Shown here in pieces: positions 1-10,423 of a DNA stretch of 64,000 nt. The translations under genes were made by a program, and so were the position numbers. Below the pieces are notes generated by a model. It made no database searches. It was not told the DNA's origin and worked only from the letters and a program-made list of their open reading frames with translations. The first letter of the stretch is position 1, and every line of letters begins with the position of its first letter. Source of the stretch: Sorex araneus. Taxonomy: Eukaryota; Chordata; Mammalia; Eulipotyphla; Soricidae. The stretch is from assembly GCF_027595985.1 (NCBI RefSeq), contig NC_073305.1:169136172-169200171 (forward strand), given 5' to 3'.

Positions 1-515
1 CCAGTCACATGCAAGTTTAGTGGCCAACCAAGTGGAAGTAAACTCCTTCTCTCTGACAGCATATCAGAGAAAAATGGTAAGTTTCTAATGAAAAACTTGC
101 TCTGCACACCCAGTATCTAGCATCCATCCATCAGTCTAAAATTTATTATTCCATCAAAGAAAAGAGTGAAGAGGGAAAAAAAATGCATGAATCAGCCCAC
201 AAATATTTCAGCAATTAAGGTCATTATACTTGGATTTCTTAAAGCACAATTAACATGACAAAATTTAGAGAATGTCTCACATAAACTTGTCAACAATAAG
301 ACATCAGTAAAACCTGGGCATTTTTCAATTCTGTTTCTTCTCTGACATTTTTAGGAAGAATAAAATGCAAATTATAAAGAAAACAATACAATATTTGAAA
401 TTAAATATTCATTAGATAAGCTATTTGGTTTAGTAGCTGCTCGGAATCAGCAGTTTTGTGCATTAATAAAAGAGACCAGTTCTGAACAAAGCATGTCCTG
501 AAGTATAGAGAATAA
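1..515. other. Intergenic, nothing recognised
   Basis: AT-rich single-copy-looking DNA with no credible ORF, RNA gene or repeat that I can recognise. It leads into a family C retroelement. Confidence 0.5.
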
Positions 516-1150
516 GTCATCATCATCATCATCCCGTTGATCTTCGAATTTCTCAAGCGGTCTCAGTAAAGTTTCCATTCATCCTAGCTTGAGATTTTAG
601 AAGCTTCTCTTTACTCATCCTTTCCAATGATGCCACATTGGAGGCTCTTTCAGGGTCAAGGGAATGAGACCCAGCATTGTTACTGGTTTTGGCATATGAA
701 TACATCATGGGGAGTTTGCGAGGTTCTCCCATGTGGACAGGAAACTCTCGGTAGCTTGCCAGGTTCTCCCAGAGGGAGAAGTAGGCTATAAGATGTCGAA
801 AGGCTGCTTCACCACTTCGGGGAGCTTTCTTTTAAGTCTCTGGATGTTGGCCGTTGGTGGGATTACAGGGCGCCAGGGGCAGTCCCTGGGTGTGAACGCC
901 TAGTTACTGGAAAATGGAAAATCTGAGCAGAAGAGATCCAGGCCTGATCCGAGCAGGCTTGGAGGTCTCATCCCCGAGTCCCACACACCTGGGTTCCTCT
1001 GCCGGTGCCTTCATGCATGAGGCTCGTCCGAACGTGTGGAGAGGGACCTTGAGCATGGCTGTGACTAGGGTCTGGAGGTCTTCGGCAACGGGAGCTCTGC
1101 TGGAGGTGGGGGGAAGGAAGCTGGAGCCCACCCCCTCCAAAGAACCCCAG
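516..1150 (-). mobile_element. Family C element (RTE-tailed), long copy
   Basis: On the minus strand it runs from a segment resembling 16180-16400, through the body with a CTGAAAGAGCCTCCAATG-like block, to the RTE-type 3' tail (TGGAAACTTTACTGAGACCGC), and ends in a short (GAT)n visible on the plus strand as catcatcatcatc near 520. It is the most complete 5' end of family C in the window. No tRNA-like box B is visible at its head. The small ORFs here lie inside the repeat. Confidence 0.8.
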
Positions 1151-1159
1151 GAAAGACCG

Positions 1160-1887
1160 CCAAGCAAATAAGTAGGATGAAGATATAGAAAAGGAGTATG
1201 TGAATATGTCTTGTCAACTTGGCCAGCTATGGTGCTTACATATTCATTCAAGCATTATTGTAGATGTTCTTGAGAAGACACACTTATGAATGATCTTGAC
1301 CTTTAAATCAGAGGATTTTAAATAAAGAACTTTGTCTTTACAATGTAGGTGAACTTTATCCAGTCAGTTGAAGACCTTCATATAGCAGACTGACTCCCCT
1401 GAAGCAAGAATTCTTCCAGCTGTTTGTCTTTTGAGGTAACTGCAAATCAACATCTTTCCTCGGGTCTTCAGTCTGTTAACCTTCTACAAGGTTTTTAGAC
1501 TTGCCAAGCTTCAGAATCATGTGAGTCAATTGCTGAAATGAAATTCATCTGCATATCTATACCAATATCCTTTTAGTTCTTGACTGATAATCAACGTGAA
1601 AGAAATGAATACAGGGAGAAGACATGGTTGTTTTAAGTGAAATGTCAGAGCCAAGGAGAAATGGTTGGTGGGCAATAATATTTGAAGATATAATGGCTTT
1701 ATGTTGTTCAGATCTGGTTAAAATAATTGAATCACAGATTCAAAGAGCATTTTGTGTCCCTCAAGGAATAAATTCAAAGAAAACTATATAAGGCATATCA
1801 GAGTAGCACTGCAAAATGGCTGAGTATGCATCGCCAAGCTTCTCTCCTAAAAAAAAAAAAGGTGGGGTTTCAAAAACAAGTAAAAAA
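1160..1887. other. Intergenic, nothing recognised
   Basis: No gene, RNA or clear repeat seen. The sequence is ordinary AT-rich intergenic DNA up to the TSD of the next SINE. Confidence 0.45.
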
Positions 1888-1900
1888 TTTAAAACCAACT

Positions 1901-2070
1901 TTTTTTTTTCTTTTTGGGTCACACCCGGCAATGCAAAGGGATTACTCCTGGCTCATGCACTCAGGAATTACTCCTGGTGGTGCTCGGGGGACCATATGGG
2001 ATTCTGGGAATCTAATCCGGGTCAGCCGCGAGCAAGGCAAACGCCCTACCCGCTATGCTATCTCTCCAGC
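1901..2070 (-). mobile_element. Family A SINE (tRNA head, A-tail)
   Basis: The head lies at the right and the T-run (A-tail) at the left. The element is flanked by an exact 13-bp TSD, TTTAAAACCAACT, at 1888-1900 and 2071-2083, so it is a clean retroposition event. Confidence 0.92.
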
Positions 2071-2126
2071 TTTAAAACCAACTTTTTAGTGCCTCCATAA
2101 TCCAGACTTCAGAAAACCCTATATAT

Positions 2127-2902
2127 TGCTGGAAGAATATAAAGTTGTATTGATGTAGGCAGGTAGATAGGGAAAGGCCCTTGGCAATGAAAATTGAGAT
2201 TTAACAGTCTCTGGGAAGGAGACTCTTAAGACTTGCAGATTCAAGAAAACAAAAGACCCGGAAGAAACCATCAGCAGACCCTGAGGGTAATGGACCCCTC
2301 CCCAGGAGGTTCCCCAAAGAAGGCCATCACCACTCCCAACCTCCCTGGCAACCTTAGCAACGAACTTTTTACCTGGAAAAAACCCGACGTGGGGGAAGGT
2401 TGAAGAAACCCTATAAAAGACACCTTGAACAAAGGAAGCACATGCATATGCTGCCTGAGTCCATGTGCTGGTTGGGCCCAGGTGGCCGAGCACATGTGGT
2501 GTCCGAGCACTTGTGTCGCCTGCATCTCCCCCCTTGAGATGTGTACTTTCATGCTTTCGTGTACAGTGCTAAGATGTGTGTATAGCTTCCTCCACCCTTG
2601 GAGAAGCCTGCGTTCTCTCTTGAGCGCATTATTTTCACTATTCTCTCTCCCCCTTATCCCTTCCTCCTTCCCTCAGAAACCTCTGAATAAAATCTTTTAC
2701 TTCACTGCTTGTCTACTCCTGAAATTCTTTTCCGCGAGTGAGACAAGAACCCAGTAACCCTGGGTCCCGGTGTTAGAGGCGGTTGGAGAGAAAGTGACCG
2801 TCTTTCTCCTCCCCGCTTCACGTTAGTCACCCATGGGGCCCACCAACATCAGTATGACCATTGAATACCAAATATCAGATGACTCCACAATTCCACTCTT
2901 CA
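2127..2902 (+). mobile_element. Solo LTR-like element, retroviral type
   Basis: Order of signals: TG start, a TATA box (CTATAAAAG, about 2411), a C/T-rich stretch, a poly(A) signal (AATAAAATC, about 2685), a U5-like region and a CA end. ATATAT occurs just outside both ends (2121-2126 and 2903-2908) as a possible 6-bp TSD, but it is low-complexity, so the edges are provisional. No internal gag, pol or env sequence follows, so this looks like a solo LTR. It is not obviously related to the LTRs at 3377 and 24660. Confidence 0.6.
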
Positions 2903-2991
2903 ATATATAAAATATTTGAAGAGAGACTCAAACCAAACTTTATATTTTATTATTTATAAAACATTATTCCCAGTAACTAATAGACAAAAGC

Positions 2992-3200
2992 AGAGCCAAC
3001 AAGATAGTACAGATGTTGAGGCTCATGACTTGCATGCAGCCAACCCCCATTCTATCCTTGGCACCACCTGGTTCCCCGGCCATCACTGGAAGCAGCCCTG
3101 GAGAAACCCAAGCATTGCTAGGCTGTTCTTGGTAATCTCTAGCACCGTAAGTTCCAAGTCATATCATACCTTGGACCCTCTCAAAGAAAGAAGCCCAGGC
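2992..3200 (+). mobile_element. Old diverged family A-like SINE
   Basis: A degraded tRNA-type head (tagtacagatgttgaggctc, then ttgcatgcagcc) is followed by SINE-body-like words (ggaagcagccctgg, aagcattgctagg). There is no clear TSD. It is probably an ancient relative of the younger copies. Confidence 0.5.
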
Positions 3201-3284
3201 CTCCTGAGCACCATTTGAGACAACCTCTCCCCTTCCCCCCCACTACACACATACACAAACACACACATGAAGGTTAAAAAACAA

Positions 3285-3376
3285 CTCAGGAGACTAGAGC
3301 AATACTACAGTGTGTAGGGTGCTTGCCTTGCATGTGGTTAACCTGGGTTTTATCCCCAATATCACGTATAGTCCCC
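3285..3376 (+). mobile_element. Truncated old family A SINE head
   Basis: The head is recognisable (gactagagcaatactacagtg, gggtgcttgccttgcatgtgg, cctgggttttatcccc) and is cut off after about 90 bases by the LTR that starts at 3377. This suggests that the LTR inserted into a pre-existing SINE. Confidence 0.6.
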
Positions 3377-4500
3377 TGTAGGATAACTTTGGTTTGTCCT
3401 TTCAGTCTAGCCACAGGGAGCTTAGGTTTATTGGGTTACTGCCATCACAGTGCTCCCATTTCTCTGTGTTTATTTGTAACTTCCTTCTTCTCCTCTGTTG
3501 ACTTATAAATATTGTTTTTCTCTTCTCCTTAAGTCCTTTGTATAGTTAATTCAGAGTAAAGCCCTTTTTGTATGGGCACAAGAAGACAGTTAATGCTTTG
3601 CTTTTGCAACATGGGGGTTAATTGACTCCAAATAATATTACCTCCGGGGCATCTGTTCTCTCGACCTAAGCCTCAGTTGACCTTACTTCCTAGCACCCTA
3701 AAAGCAGGGTTCCGACGAGGGACCGGATGGATCCAGGCAAGCTATGAAGTATGTGCTACTCTGGCTTCTAAATGGGCCTGGCCAAAGTGCCATAATGCTT
3801 AACTATAAGTTAAGAGCATGGTTATGGACAAATGCTGTCATGATCAAAAAAGTAATAACTAGATTCTGACCCTGCTAGGAAGAGAGGAATGATTAATCCA
3901 GCCTGAGCACTGTAGTGTGATTCTGTGGTGAGATGTTCCCAAGAGAGCCACCCTATAAGCCTCAATGTATCTCTTACTGTGTCCATACAAAATAACTAAC
4001 ATTGAGAAGTAGAATTAAGATGTTAATTAAGTTATTGAACTAAGGAAAGGAGAAAAACACCATAAGTGGTGTTTTGCCTGTGGGCAAAGGAAGGGTTTTC
4101 TTATGTTGATTTTGCTGCTGGATGGGGTGTGGTCACCACCCCCAATGTGGGGAGTTGGAGAAAGATGAAAGAGAGAACAGGGCAGCAAGATTGAGCTCAG
4201 AGAGACTAGCAAGGGGGACACAGAGAGAAGAATATAAGGGAAGAATGAAGGAGCAGGCTCGGGGAGAGACAAGAGACGAGAGACACAACTGTGAGATGGA
4301 GCACAGAGAGGGAGAGACAGGAGAAAAAGGGAATGAGGGTCAAGTATGAGACTAGAATGGGGAACTTAGTGAGACTGAGACAGGCGCGTGGGGAGAATGG
4401 AATAAATAGCAACTGATCATCAACCGGCTTGGCACTCGTTTCCTCCTTCGTCCACCCCATGGTCTGGGCCGCCCCAGGAGGTGAGAGAGAGAGAGCTGCT
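3377..4500 (+). mobile_element. ERV LTR, copy 1 (partner of 23598-24660)
   Basis: It is collinear over about 1.1 kb with the reverse complement of 23598-24660, starting at the same TGTAGGATAAC. Shared landmarks are the TTTATTGGGTTACT block, CTTACTTCCTAGCACCC, GGGCCTGGCCAAAGTGCC, a purine-rich stretch (4150-4330) and a poly(A) signal (GGAATAAATAG, about 4400). The similarity fades in U5 beyond about 4480, so the 3' edge is unresolved. No coding region of a provirus is attached. Confidence 0.78.
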
Positions 4501-4524
4501 GGGGCTCTCCCTAGCCACCCTGGA

Positions 4525-4610
4525 CCAGGAGTGATCCCTGAGCTCAAGCTAGGGGAAGCCCTAGTACCCCGCATGTGGCCACCCCCCCCAAAGAACCCAA
4601 AAAAGTGTTT
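4525..4610 (+). mobile_element. SINE-like fragment at LTR edge
   Basis: Words such as ggaccaggagtgatccctgag followed by an A-rich end (aaagaacccaaaaaag) look like the 3' half of a family A SINE placed against the U5 end of the LTR. This may explain why the LTR 3' boundary is obscured. The call is tentative. Confidence 0.4.
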
Positions 4611-4867
4611 GTTAAAAGAGAATTGCATAAACAAAATGTGGTACTGCCAATCATAAAAGAAATGAAGCTATTACAGATGCTACATTTATGAAACCAGAAA
4701 ACTATGAAAGATGCCAATTATACAAGGGTTAAGTATGACAGTATGATTCTGCTTACATCAACCGTTCAAAATAAACAAGATCACAAGGGTAAAGAGCAGC
4801 ACTGAGGTTCAGGAGACTGGGAGAAGAAGAAATGAGAAGTTTTTAAAAAGTGGATATGAAAGTTATA

Positions 4868-5222
4868 TTTGTCTCAGCCGAGGCAACTGTAACAAAAATA
4901 TAGTATGGTGATTTCAAAGCAACAGAAATTTATTCCTCACAGTTCTGGAGTCTGGAATTTGTAAATTAGGGTGCTGGCATGCTCATATTCTGCTATGGCT
5001 TCTCTTCTATTACATATTGCAATTTCCCATTGTATTTTCATATTTTATAAAGCAGGTAGATAAAGCAAGCACTCTTGTGACTGTAAGGACATTAATTCCA
5101 CCTTCATGGCTTTATATAATCAAAAGGACCTTAGAAAGCTCTCAACTACTCACAGCATCATATTGAAAGGCATAGTTTCAGCTTACGAGTTTAGGGAAGA
5201 TACGCATATTTAACATATGATA
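4868..5222 (-). mobile_element. Ancient mammalian LTR-like repeat
   Basis: The motif order (gtctcagccgaggcaactgtaac, aacagaaatttattcctcacag, ttctggagtctgg, ggacattaattccacc, catatga end) matches, in reverse, a repeat common to all placental genomes, of MaLR/MER type. I cannot assign the exact subfamily. Related copies lie at 25950-26290 and 31540-31672. Confidence 0.55.
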
Positions 5223-5540
5223 ATGATGAAAAATTTGAAAATAATATCAGCCCTAAGAATAGTGAATATAGTTTTTAATCTTTAATTATATAAACCACAC
5301 TAAAAATTATTAAAATAACAGATTTTAGGTATGTGTTTTTGTCATTATAAAATAGCTTATCTTAAAATACCTAGATAAAATATTTTTGTCAAAGGAATAG
5401 CAAGATTTATAGCTAATATCCCAATAGAAATATAAAATAGTAAAATAATGTGACTGGAAGGTGCTAGAATTAGACAATTATCAATATTGAATGCTAAACC
5501 AAGTGAAAATATTCTTCAAAGCTTTACCTAAAGACAAAAT
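5223..5540. other. AT-rich intergenic DNA
   Basis: Very A/T-rich with no feature recognised. It ends at the left target duplication of the L1 fragment. Confidence 0.45.
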
Positions 5541-5560
5541 TTAAAAACTAGTCAGATGTT
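5541..5560 (+). repeat. Left target-site duplication of L1 insertion
   Basis: TTAAAAACTAGTCAGATGTT here matches 6171-6190 at 19 of 20 bases (A/G difference at position 16). This brackets the L1 3' fragment and dates that insertion as later than the RTE element whose edge it duplicated. Confidence 0.85.
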
Positions 5561-6170
5561 GGGGGGGAATCTCCAAATAATAACAGTGAGTTTTTGTTGA
5601 AATATTGAAGGTTATTAATGTAGCAGCCACCTCTCTGGACTGTGAACTAAGCAAAAGCCCCACGCCAGCCAAGAAGAGGAAATATCCCTCTTTCCCTGTT
5701 GTTTTCCATTTTCAGGGAGAAGCGCGGCGTGGCATACACCAAACTATGAGGCGCGGGAAGGGGGTTGAGGGGAAAAAAAAAGGAAAAGGAAAAAGGAAAA
5801 AAAGAGTTATGTACTTGGAGCAGTGGGGCTACATATCTCTTCATTCTCAGCAATGGAAAACTAATTATCAAATGCTTCCTTGGTAGTAGGGCTGTCTTTC
5901 TTGGGTGGAAACTCCAACAACAATAGTGAGTTTTGTGTTGAAATATGGAACGTAATCAAGGTAAAGAGGAAATGAAGTGAAATTCATCAGTTATACAGTC
6001 GGGGTTTGGAGGGTGGGGGCGGGGGGTATACTGGGGTTTTTGGTGGTGGAATATGGGCACTGGTGAAAGGATGGGTGTTTGAATATTGTATAACTGAGAC
6101 ATAAACCTGAGAACTTTGTAACTTTCCACATGGTGATTCAAAAAAAGTTAAAAAAATAATAATAAAAAAA
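5561..6170 (+). mobile_element. L1 3' UTR / 3' end fragment
   Basis: Non-coding 3' part of an L1. It has the block agcaaaagccccacgcc, a G-rich patch at 6000-6030, the terminal words cactggtgaaaggatgggtg and gaactttgtaactttcc, and an A-rich tail at 6135-6170. Similar 3' UTR text occurs in reverse at 35190-35700. The 20-bp TSD marks it as a 5'-truncated L1 insertion of about 610 bp. Confidence 0.82.
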
Positions 6171-6175
6171 TTAAA

Positions 6176-7771
6176 AACTAGTCAGGTGTTCAGGTCTGAC
6201 ATTGTCTGGACTGGGTGCTGTCTGATTCTTTACTGACGAAATAGCGTGTCAGATTTTGGAAGGGAGAATGCTGGGAATGACATATACATCCTGCAGAATT
6301 TGATATGCAGGCAGGTGGATGTGGCTATCAAAGAGATCCGAGGAGAAGTCGTGGATAACCTTTTCCATTGCCCTTCTGAAAGATGTGATAGATCTATCAG
6401 GATATCGGAGGGCAGTCACTTTGGTCTTATAGTTGGCAAAGGACAGGCAGGCATTGAGAATATTTTTCCCGGCTTCTACCATATCTCCCAACATTGCTGC
6501 TCTTCTCTCTTTGAGGTCTTCCTTTATCTATTCTCTGCACAGCTTTGAGAGTTCAGTCCTTAGCTTGTGATTGCCTGAGGCTTGCAAATGAGCCTCAGAT
6601 TGACGAATGAGCTCAAGACTTTCCGAAGAGAGGCTTCTTTTTTTGTGGTTTTCTCTCTCTCAGCATTCCTCGCACAATCATGGAGGTGCTGAACCAGTGG
6701 ATAATATTCCTTGTCGATGTTTTCAACAATGGCATCTTCCCATATTGCCACAATAGTGCCAAACAGCTTCCAGTTCGTGGTCATTCTGGGAGTTCTCCTC
6801 TTAAACTTTGCAGGCCTTTCTCCCCCCTCTGTAAAGTAGAATTTTGCACAAAGGAGATGGTAGCCTGATCCCATTTCGAATTTTGGGACAACAACAACAT
6901 CAGTCAGGAAAAACTATCATTTGAATATGATGTGGTCAATTTCGTTGTGGAACTGTCCACCTGGAGACTCCCATGTCCAGCGTTTAGATTCGGCCTTCTA
7001 GAAATGCAAGTTACCATGGATGTCTTGGTCAACATGATGAACTCAGACAGTCTCTCACCCTGTTCATCCTATTCTAGGCTGGGGTCCCAATATGGAGTTC
7101 TTCGGACGACCTTCTCAGTCCTATCTTGGCATTAAAATCACTGACAATGACCTTGTGGAAGGTGTGGTCTTCTTTATAGAACTTCTCCCTCCAGCTCCAT
7201 GTAGAAGTTCTCCATGTAGAACTTCTTAATTTCTTCTTCGTCGTAGTTGGATGTTGGTTCGTGGATGAAAAAGATAGAAATGCTGGCAGTGAGTCATGTC
7301 TATTCAAATGTAAGCGTCCATTTTTGGGTTGTTAGGCATTTGAACAAATCAATGCTTATGCCCAAGTTCCTATTGATGAGGACACCGACACCTCTGATGC
7401 CTCTACTGTCGCATGTTCTGAGAAACAATTCTTCTCCAGTGTAGAAAATGGTCTGATGTGATCAATGCCTTCTCGTCTCGGTCAGTTCAATGATGTCGCA
7501 CTGGATCTTCTGTGCTTGCACCATCGGGTCCTCAATGGATGCTTCTGATGCCAGCCAGCATGTGTTCATTAAAAGTGCAGACAATCATTTTAGTACTTCT
7601 TCATTTTGGCAGCCTAGTTTGACCCTGAGATTTTAGCAGCTTCTCCTTGCTCGTCCTTCTCAATGCTGCCGTATTGGGGGCTCTTCCAGGGTCAGAAGAA
7701 TGAGGCCCATTTTTGTTACTGTTTTTGGTATATTGAATATGTCAAAATAGCTTGCCAGGCTCTGCCGTGCA
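6176..7771 (-). mobile_element. RTE-clade LINE, 5' part, inverted
   Basis: Read on the minus strand from 7771 down: a 5' UTR-like block shared with family C (7771 to about 7610), then decayed coding sequence of an apurinic-like endonuclease and the start of a reverse transcriptase. Landmarks are DFNAKIG (7119-7139), HNEIDHI with the catalytic Asp-His (about 6928-6950), an 81-residue open stretch (6494-6249) with LFDSHIHLPAYQI, and RHAISSVKN leading to RPEHL at the left edge. Several stops and frameshifts make it inactive. The segment is head-to-head with its own 3' part at 7772, so most of the RT fingers and palm are missing. This RTE type resembles RTE1_Sar, reported as shared between shrews and parasitic nematodes. 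Confidence 0.85.
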
Positions 7772-8690
7772 GTGCCACCCTCGAGAACATCATTCAATGA
7801 CTGTTATGGGAAGGAATGGGAGTGAAGATAGACAGTCGGCAACTATACTACCTCCGCTTCACTGATGACATCGTTCTAATAACACCAAACATTAGCCAAG
7901 CGGATGAATGCTGGCCGACTTCGACCGTAAGTGTGGAAAGGTCAGACTACAGCTAAATCTCATGAAGACAATGTTCATGAGAAACAGACAAGTTCCTGAC
8001 GTTCCATTTGCTCTCAATGGAACAAACGTCTCCGAATACAGCAGTTATGTATACCTAGATCAAGAACTCAACATGACCAAAGACCTGGCACCTGAGCTTT
8101 ATAGGAGAAAGAAAGTGGCATGGAACGCCTTCAAGAGCATCGAAGAAGTGGTTAAGAGGATAAAGAACCTCCGGTTCTTGGCACATCTTTTCGACTCCAC
8201 TATTCTTCCTGCACTAACATATGCCTCAGAGACCTGGGCCCTACAAAAACAGGATAAGAATACTATTTGGGTCACTCAAAGAGGAATTGAAAGAGTTTTG
8301 CTTGGAGCATCTTTTTTCACACAAGTGAGAGAAGGAATCTGGAATTCCGACCTATGTCGTCGAGAACCAGGGATGCTGTCTTGTTTGCCAAGGCATCAAA
8401 AATCAGATGGGCCAGACACGTAATTTGATTTGCAGACAACGGCTGGACTAGAGCTGTTACCAACTGGATTCCACAGGATGTCAAAAGAACGCCTGGCCAC
8501 CCACCTATGAGATGGTCATACTTCTTCATTGAGACCCTGAATGAACGTTTGAGGCTCTGGAGTGAACAGACACCATTGGGCTACACTAGCATGTGACACG
8601 GACAAATGGAGACGTTACTGGCGCCCGCTCAGGAAAATCGATGAGCAACAGGATGACAAGTGATACAAGTGATACAAGTTATACAATGGA
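7772..8690 (+). mobile_element. RTE-clade LINE, 3' part (RT C-terminus and tail)
   Basis: Forward-oriented remainder of the same element. It begins at SATLEN, has an in-frame stop soon after, then GMGVKIDSRQ and the reverse-transcriptase active-site motif FTDD (7858-7869; FADD is usual in this clade). A one-base frameshift near 7905 precedes a 171-residue open frame (7908-8423) with PFALNGTNVSEYSSYVYL, HLFDSTILPALTYASETWA and a C-terminal region typical of RTE proteins. The non-coding end carries ACAAATGGAGACGTTACTGG (8602-8621) and finishes in a short tandem tail of GATACAAGT units (8651-8682), the usual RTE way of ending without poly(A). It is a dead copy. Confidence 0.88.
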
Positions 8691-8771
8691 TTTCTAACTT
8701 TGCTTAATATATTTAGTTCTTGGTATTCCTCTCTATTCTGATAGTGCAATTTTTTTTCAGTGAAAGTCCAT

Positions 8772-8977
8772 TGAAACATTTTTTTATTTTATTTTATTTT
8801 ATTTTATTTTTTTGCTTTTTGGGTCACACCCGGTGATGCACAGGGGTTACTCCTGGCTTTGCACTCAGGAATTACTCCTGGCGGTGCTCAGGGGACCATA
8901 TGGGATGCCGGGGATCGAACCAGGGTCGGCCGCGTGCAAGGCAAACGCCCTAACCGTTGTGCTATCGCTCCGGCCCC
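8772..8977 (-). mobile_element. Family A SINE with (TTTTA)n tail
   Basis: Young-looking full copy. Its A-rich tail has become (TAAAA)n, seen as attttattttatttt at 8778-8810. A short GAAACATTTTTT-like duplication flanks it (8773 and 8980). The 3' TTTTT inside the flank is consistent with Pol III transcription. Confidence 0.9.
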
Positions 8978-9618
8978 TGGAAACATTTTTTGAGAAAGTT
9001 TATTGATTGATAGCTGAGCAGTATTTAGAATTATGAAAATATCCAAGAGGACTAGTCAAAATAAAAGAACATGATCTGTTCTGTTTCTAATTGCAGAAAA
9101 TATAAAATAAGTTGCTTGGAAATTGCTAGACTAGCTCAGAGAGAGTGGTCCTAAGATTGTACTTCCAATGGGCAATGAGCACTTTGAACAAAGACAGGCT
9201 TCCTAAATAGCCTGTTTTAGTCTATTTCCTCATAGACTTCTCTCCAGTATCCCACTCCTAGTCTTCCACTTACAAGGTCTCCTCTATAATGTTATCAACT
9301 GTTATAAATTGTGAAACTAAGACCACTGTGCATCCTGCTAGTTTCCAAATGCTGATGATTTTCAAAGTTGCTCCTTGGATAACCCTAGAAATGAACTCAG
9401 TGCATTTCCAAGCACTGTCCTCTGCTTGCTACCCCCTATCATTTCCAATCCTCATCAATCTTAGCCCACTGTAGTGACTGCCTTATTCACCCAACCCAGT
9501 TAACAGTGCATATACATATACATACATGTGTGCATGTGTATTCGGAGAATTATAGAGCAGAACAGGCCTAAACTCATTGCAGAAATGTTTTAGACTTTTA
9601 TATTCTGGGAATTCTGTA
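8978..9618. other. Intergenic, small (CATA)n stretch
   Basis: No gene recognised. A short tacatacatgtgtgcatgtg alternating purine-pyrimidine stretch lies at 9515-9540. Confidence 0.45.
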
Positions 9619-9624
9619 GAATTC

Positions 9625-9797
9625 TTTTTTTTGCTTCTTTTTGGGTCACATGCAACAACACACAGAGGTTACTCCTGGCTCTGCACTCAGAAATTACTCC
9701 TGGTGGTGCCCAGGGGACCATATGGGATGCTGGGAATGGAACCCGGGTCTGCTGCGTGCAAGGCAAACACCCTATCCGCTGTGCTATCGCTCCAGCC
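9625..9797 (-). mobile_element. Family A SINE
   Basis: Complete copy flanked by AGAATTCTTTT at 9619 and 9800 (11 bp). The T-run at the left is the A-tail. Confidence 0.9.
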
Positions 9798-10178
9798 CCA
9801 AGAATTCTTTTAATAAAAAGAGAAAAATAATAATCTAAATTGCCTTATATCCCCCTGAAACCTCACAATGAATAAAAACTTCTGAGCATTCATTTTTATA
9901 CTGACTCTTGTCATTAATATTCTATTGAAGAAAAGGTGTTCTTGCTTTTAAAATGTAGCACAGGTGTTCAGAATGAGATATTTTGTTCAACCCTTTGTTT
10001 CATTAATGAGTAAAACCAGAAGTTAAGATTTTCAATTGAATAGCAATTTAACTTGAGTTGGAATAAGAATTGAATTTACCTGATTCTCCGAGTATGCATT
10101 TTTTATACACTACCCAGGAAGAGGAATGCTGGTTAGGTGCTTAGAGCATGTTAGTAGTTAAGATACATCTAGAATTGC

Positions 10179-10423
10179 ACTGCACTGAACTGTCATCCCA
10201 TTGTTTATTTATTTGCTCAAGCAGGCACCAGCAACTTCTCCATTGTGAGACTTGTTACTGTTTTTGACATATCAAATACACCACAGCTAGCTTGCCAGGC
10301 TCTGCCATGCAGGCAGGATACTCTCAGTAGCTTGCCAGGCTCTCCAAGAAGGACAGAGGAGTCGAACCCAGGTCAGTCGTATGCAAGGCAAGTGCCCTAC
10401 TGGCTGTGCTACCACTCCAGTCA
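10179..10423 (-). mobile_element. Family B SINE (tRNA head, RTE tail)
   Basis: In sense: a head ending in the box B region, a body (ggagagcctggcaagctactgag...), and an RTE-type tail ending in imperfect CAGTG repeats, seen on the plus strand as tgcactgcactgaactgtcatccc. It is moderately diverged. Confidence 0.85.

Noticed and set aside
7908-8423. 171-residue frame as a possible host gene
   Set aside because: It is the C-terminal part of an RTE reverse transcriptase, with the FTDD motif just upstream in another frame, a stop and a frameshift, and an inverted 5' half. It is a dead LINE.
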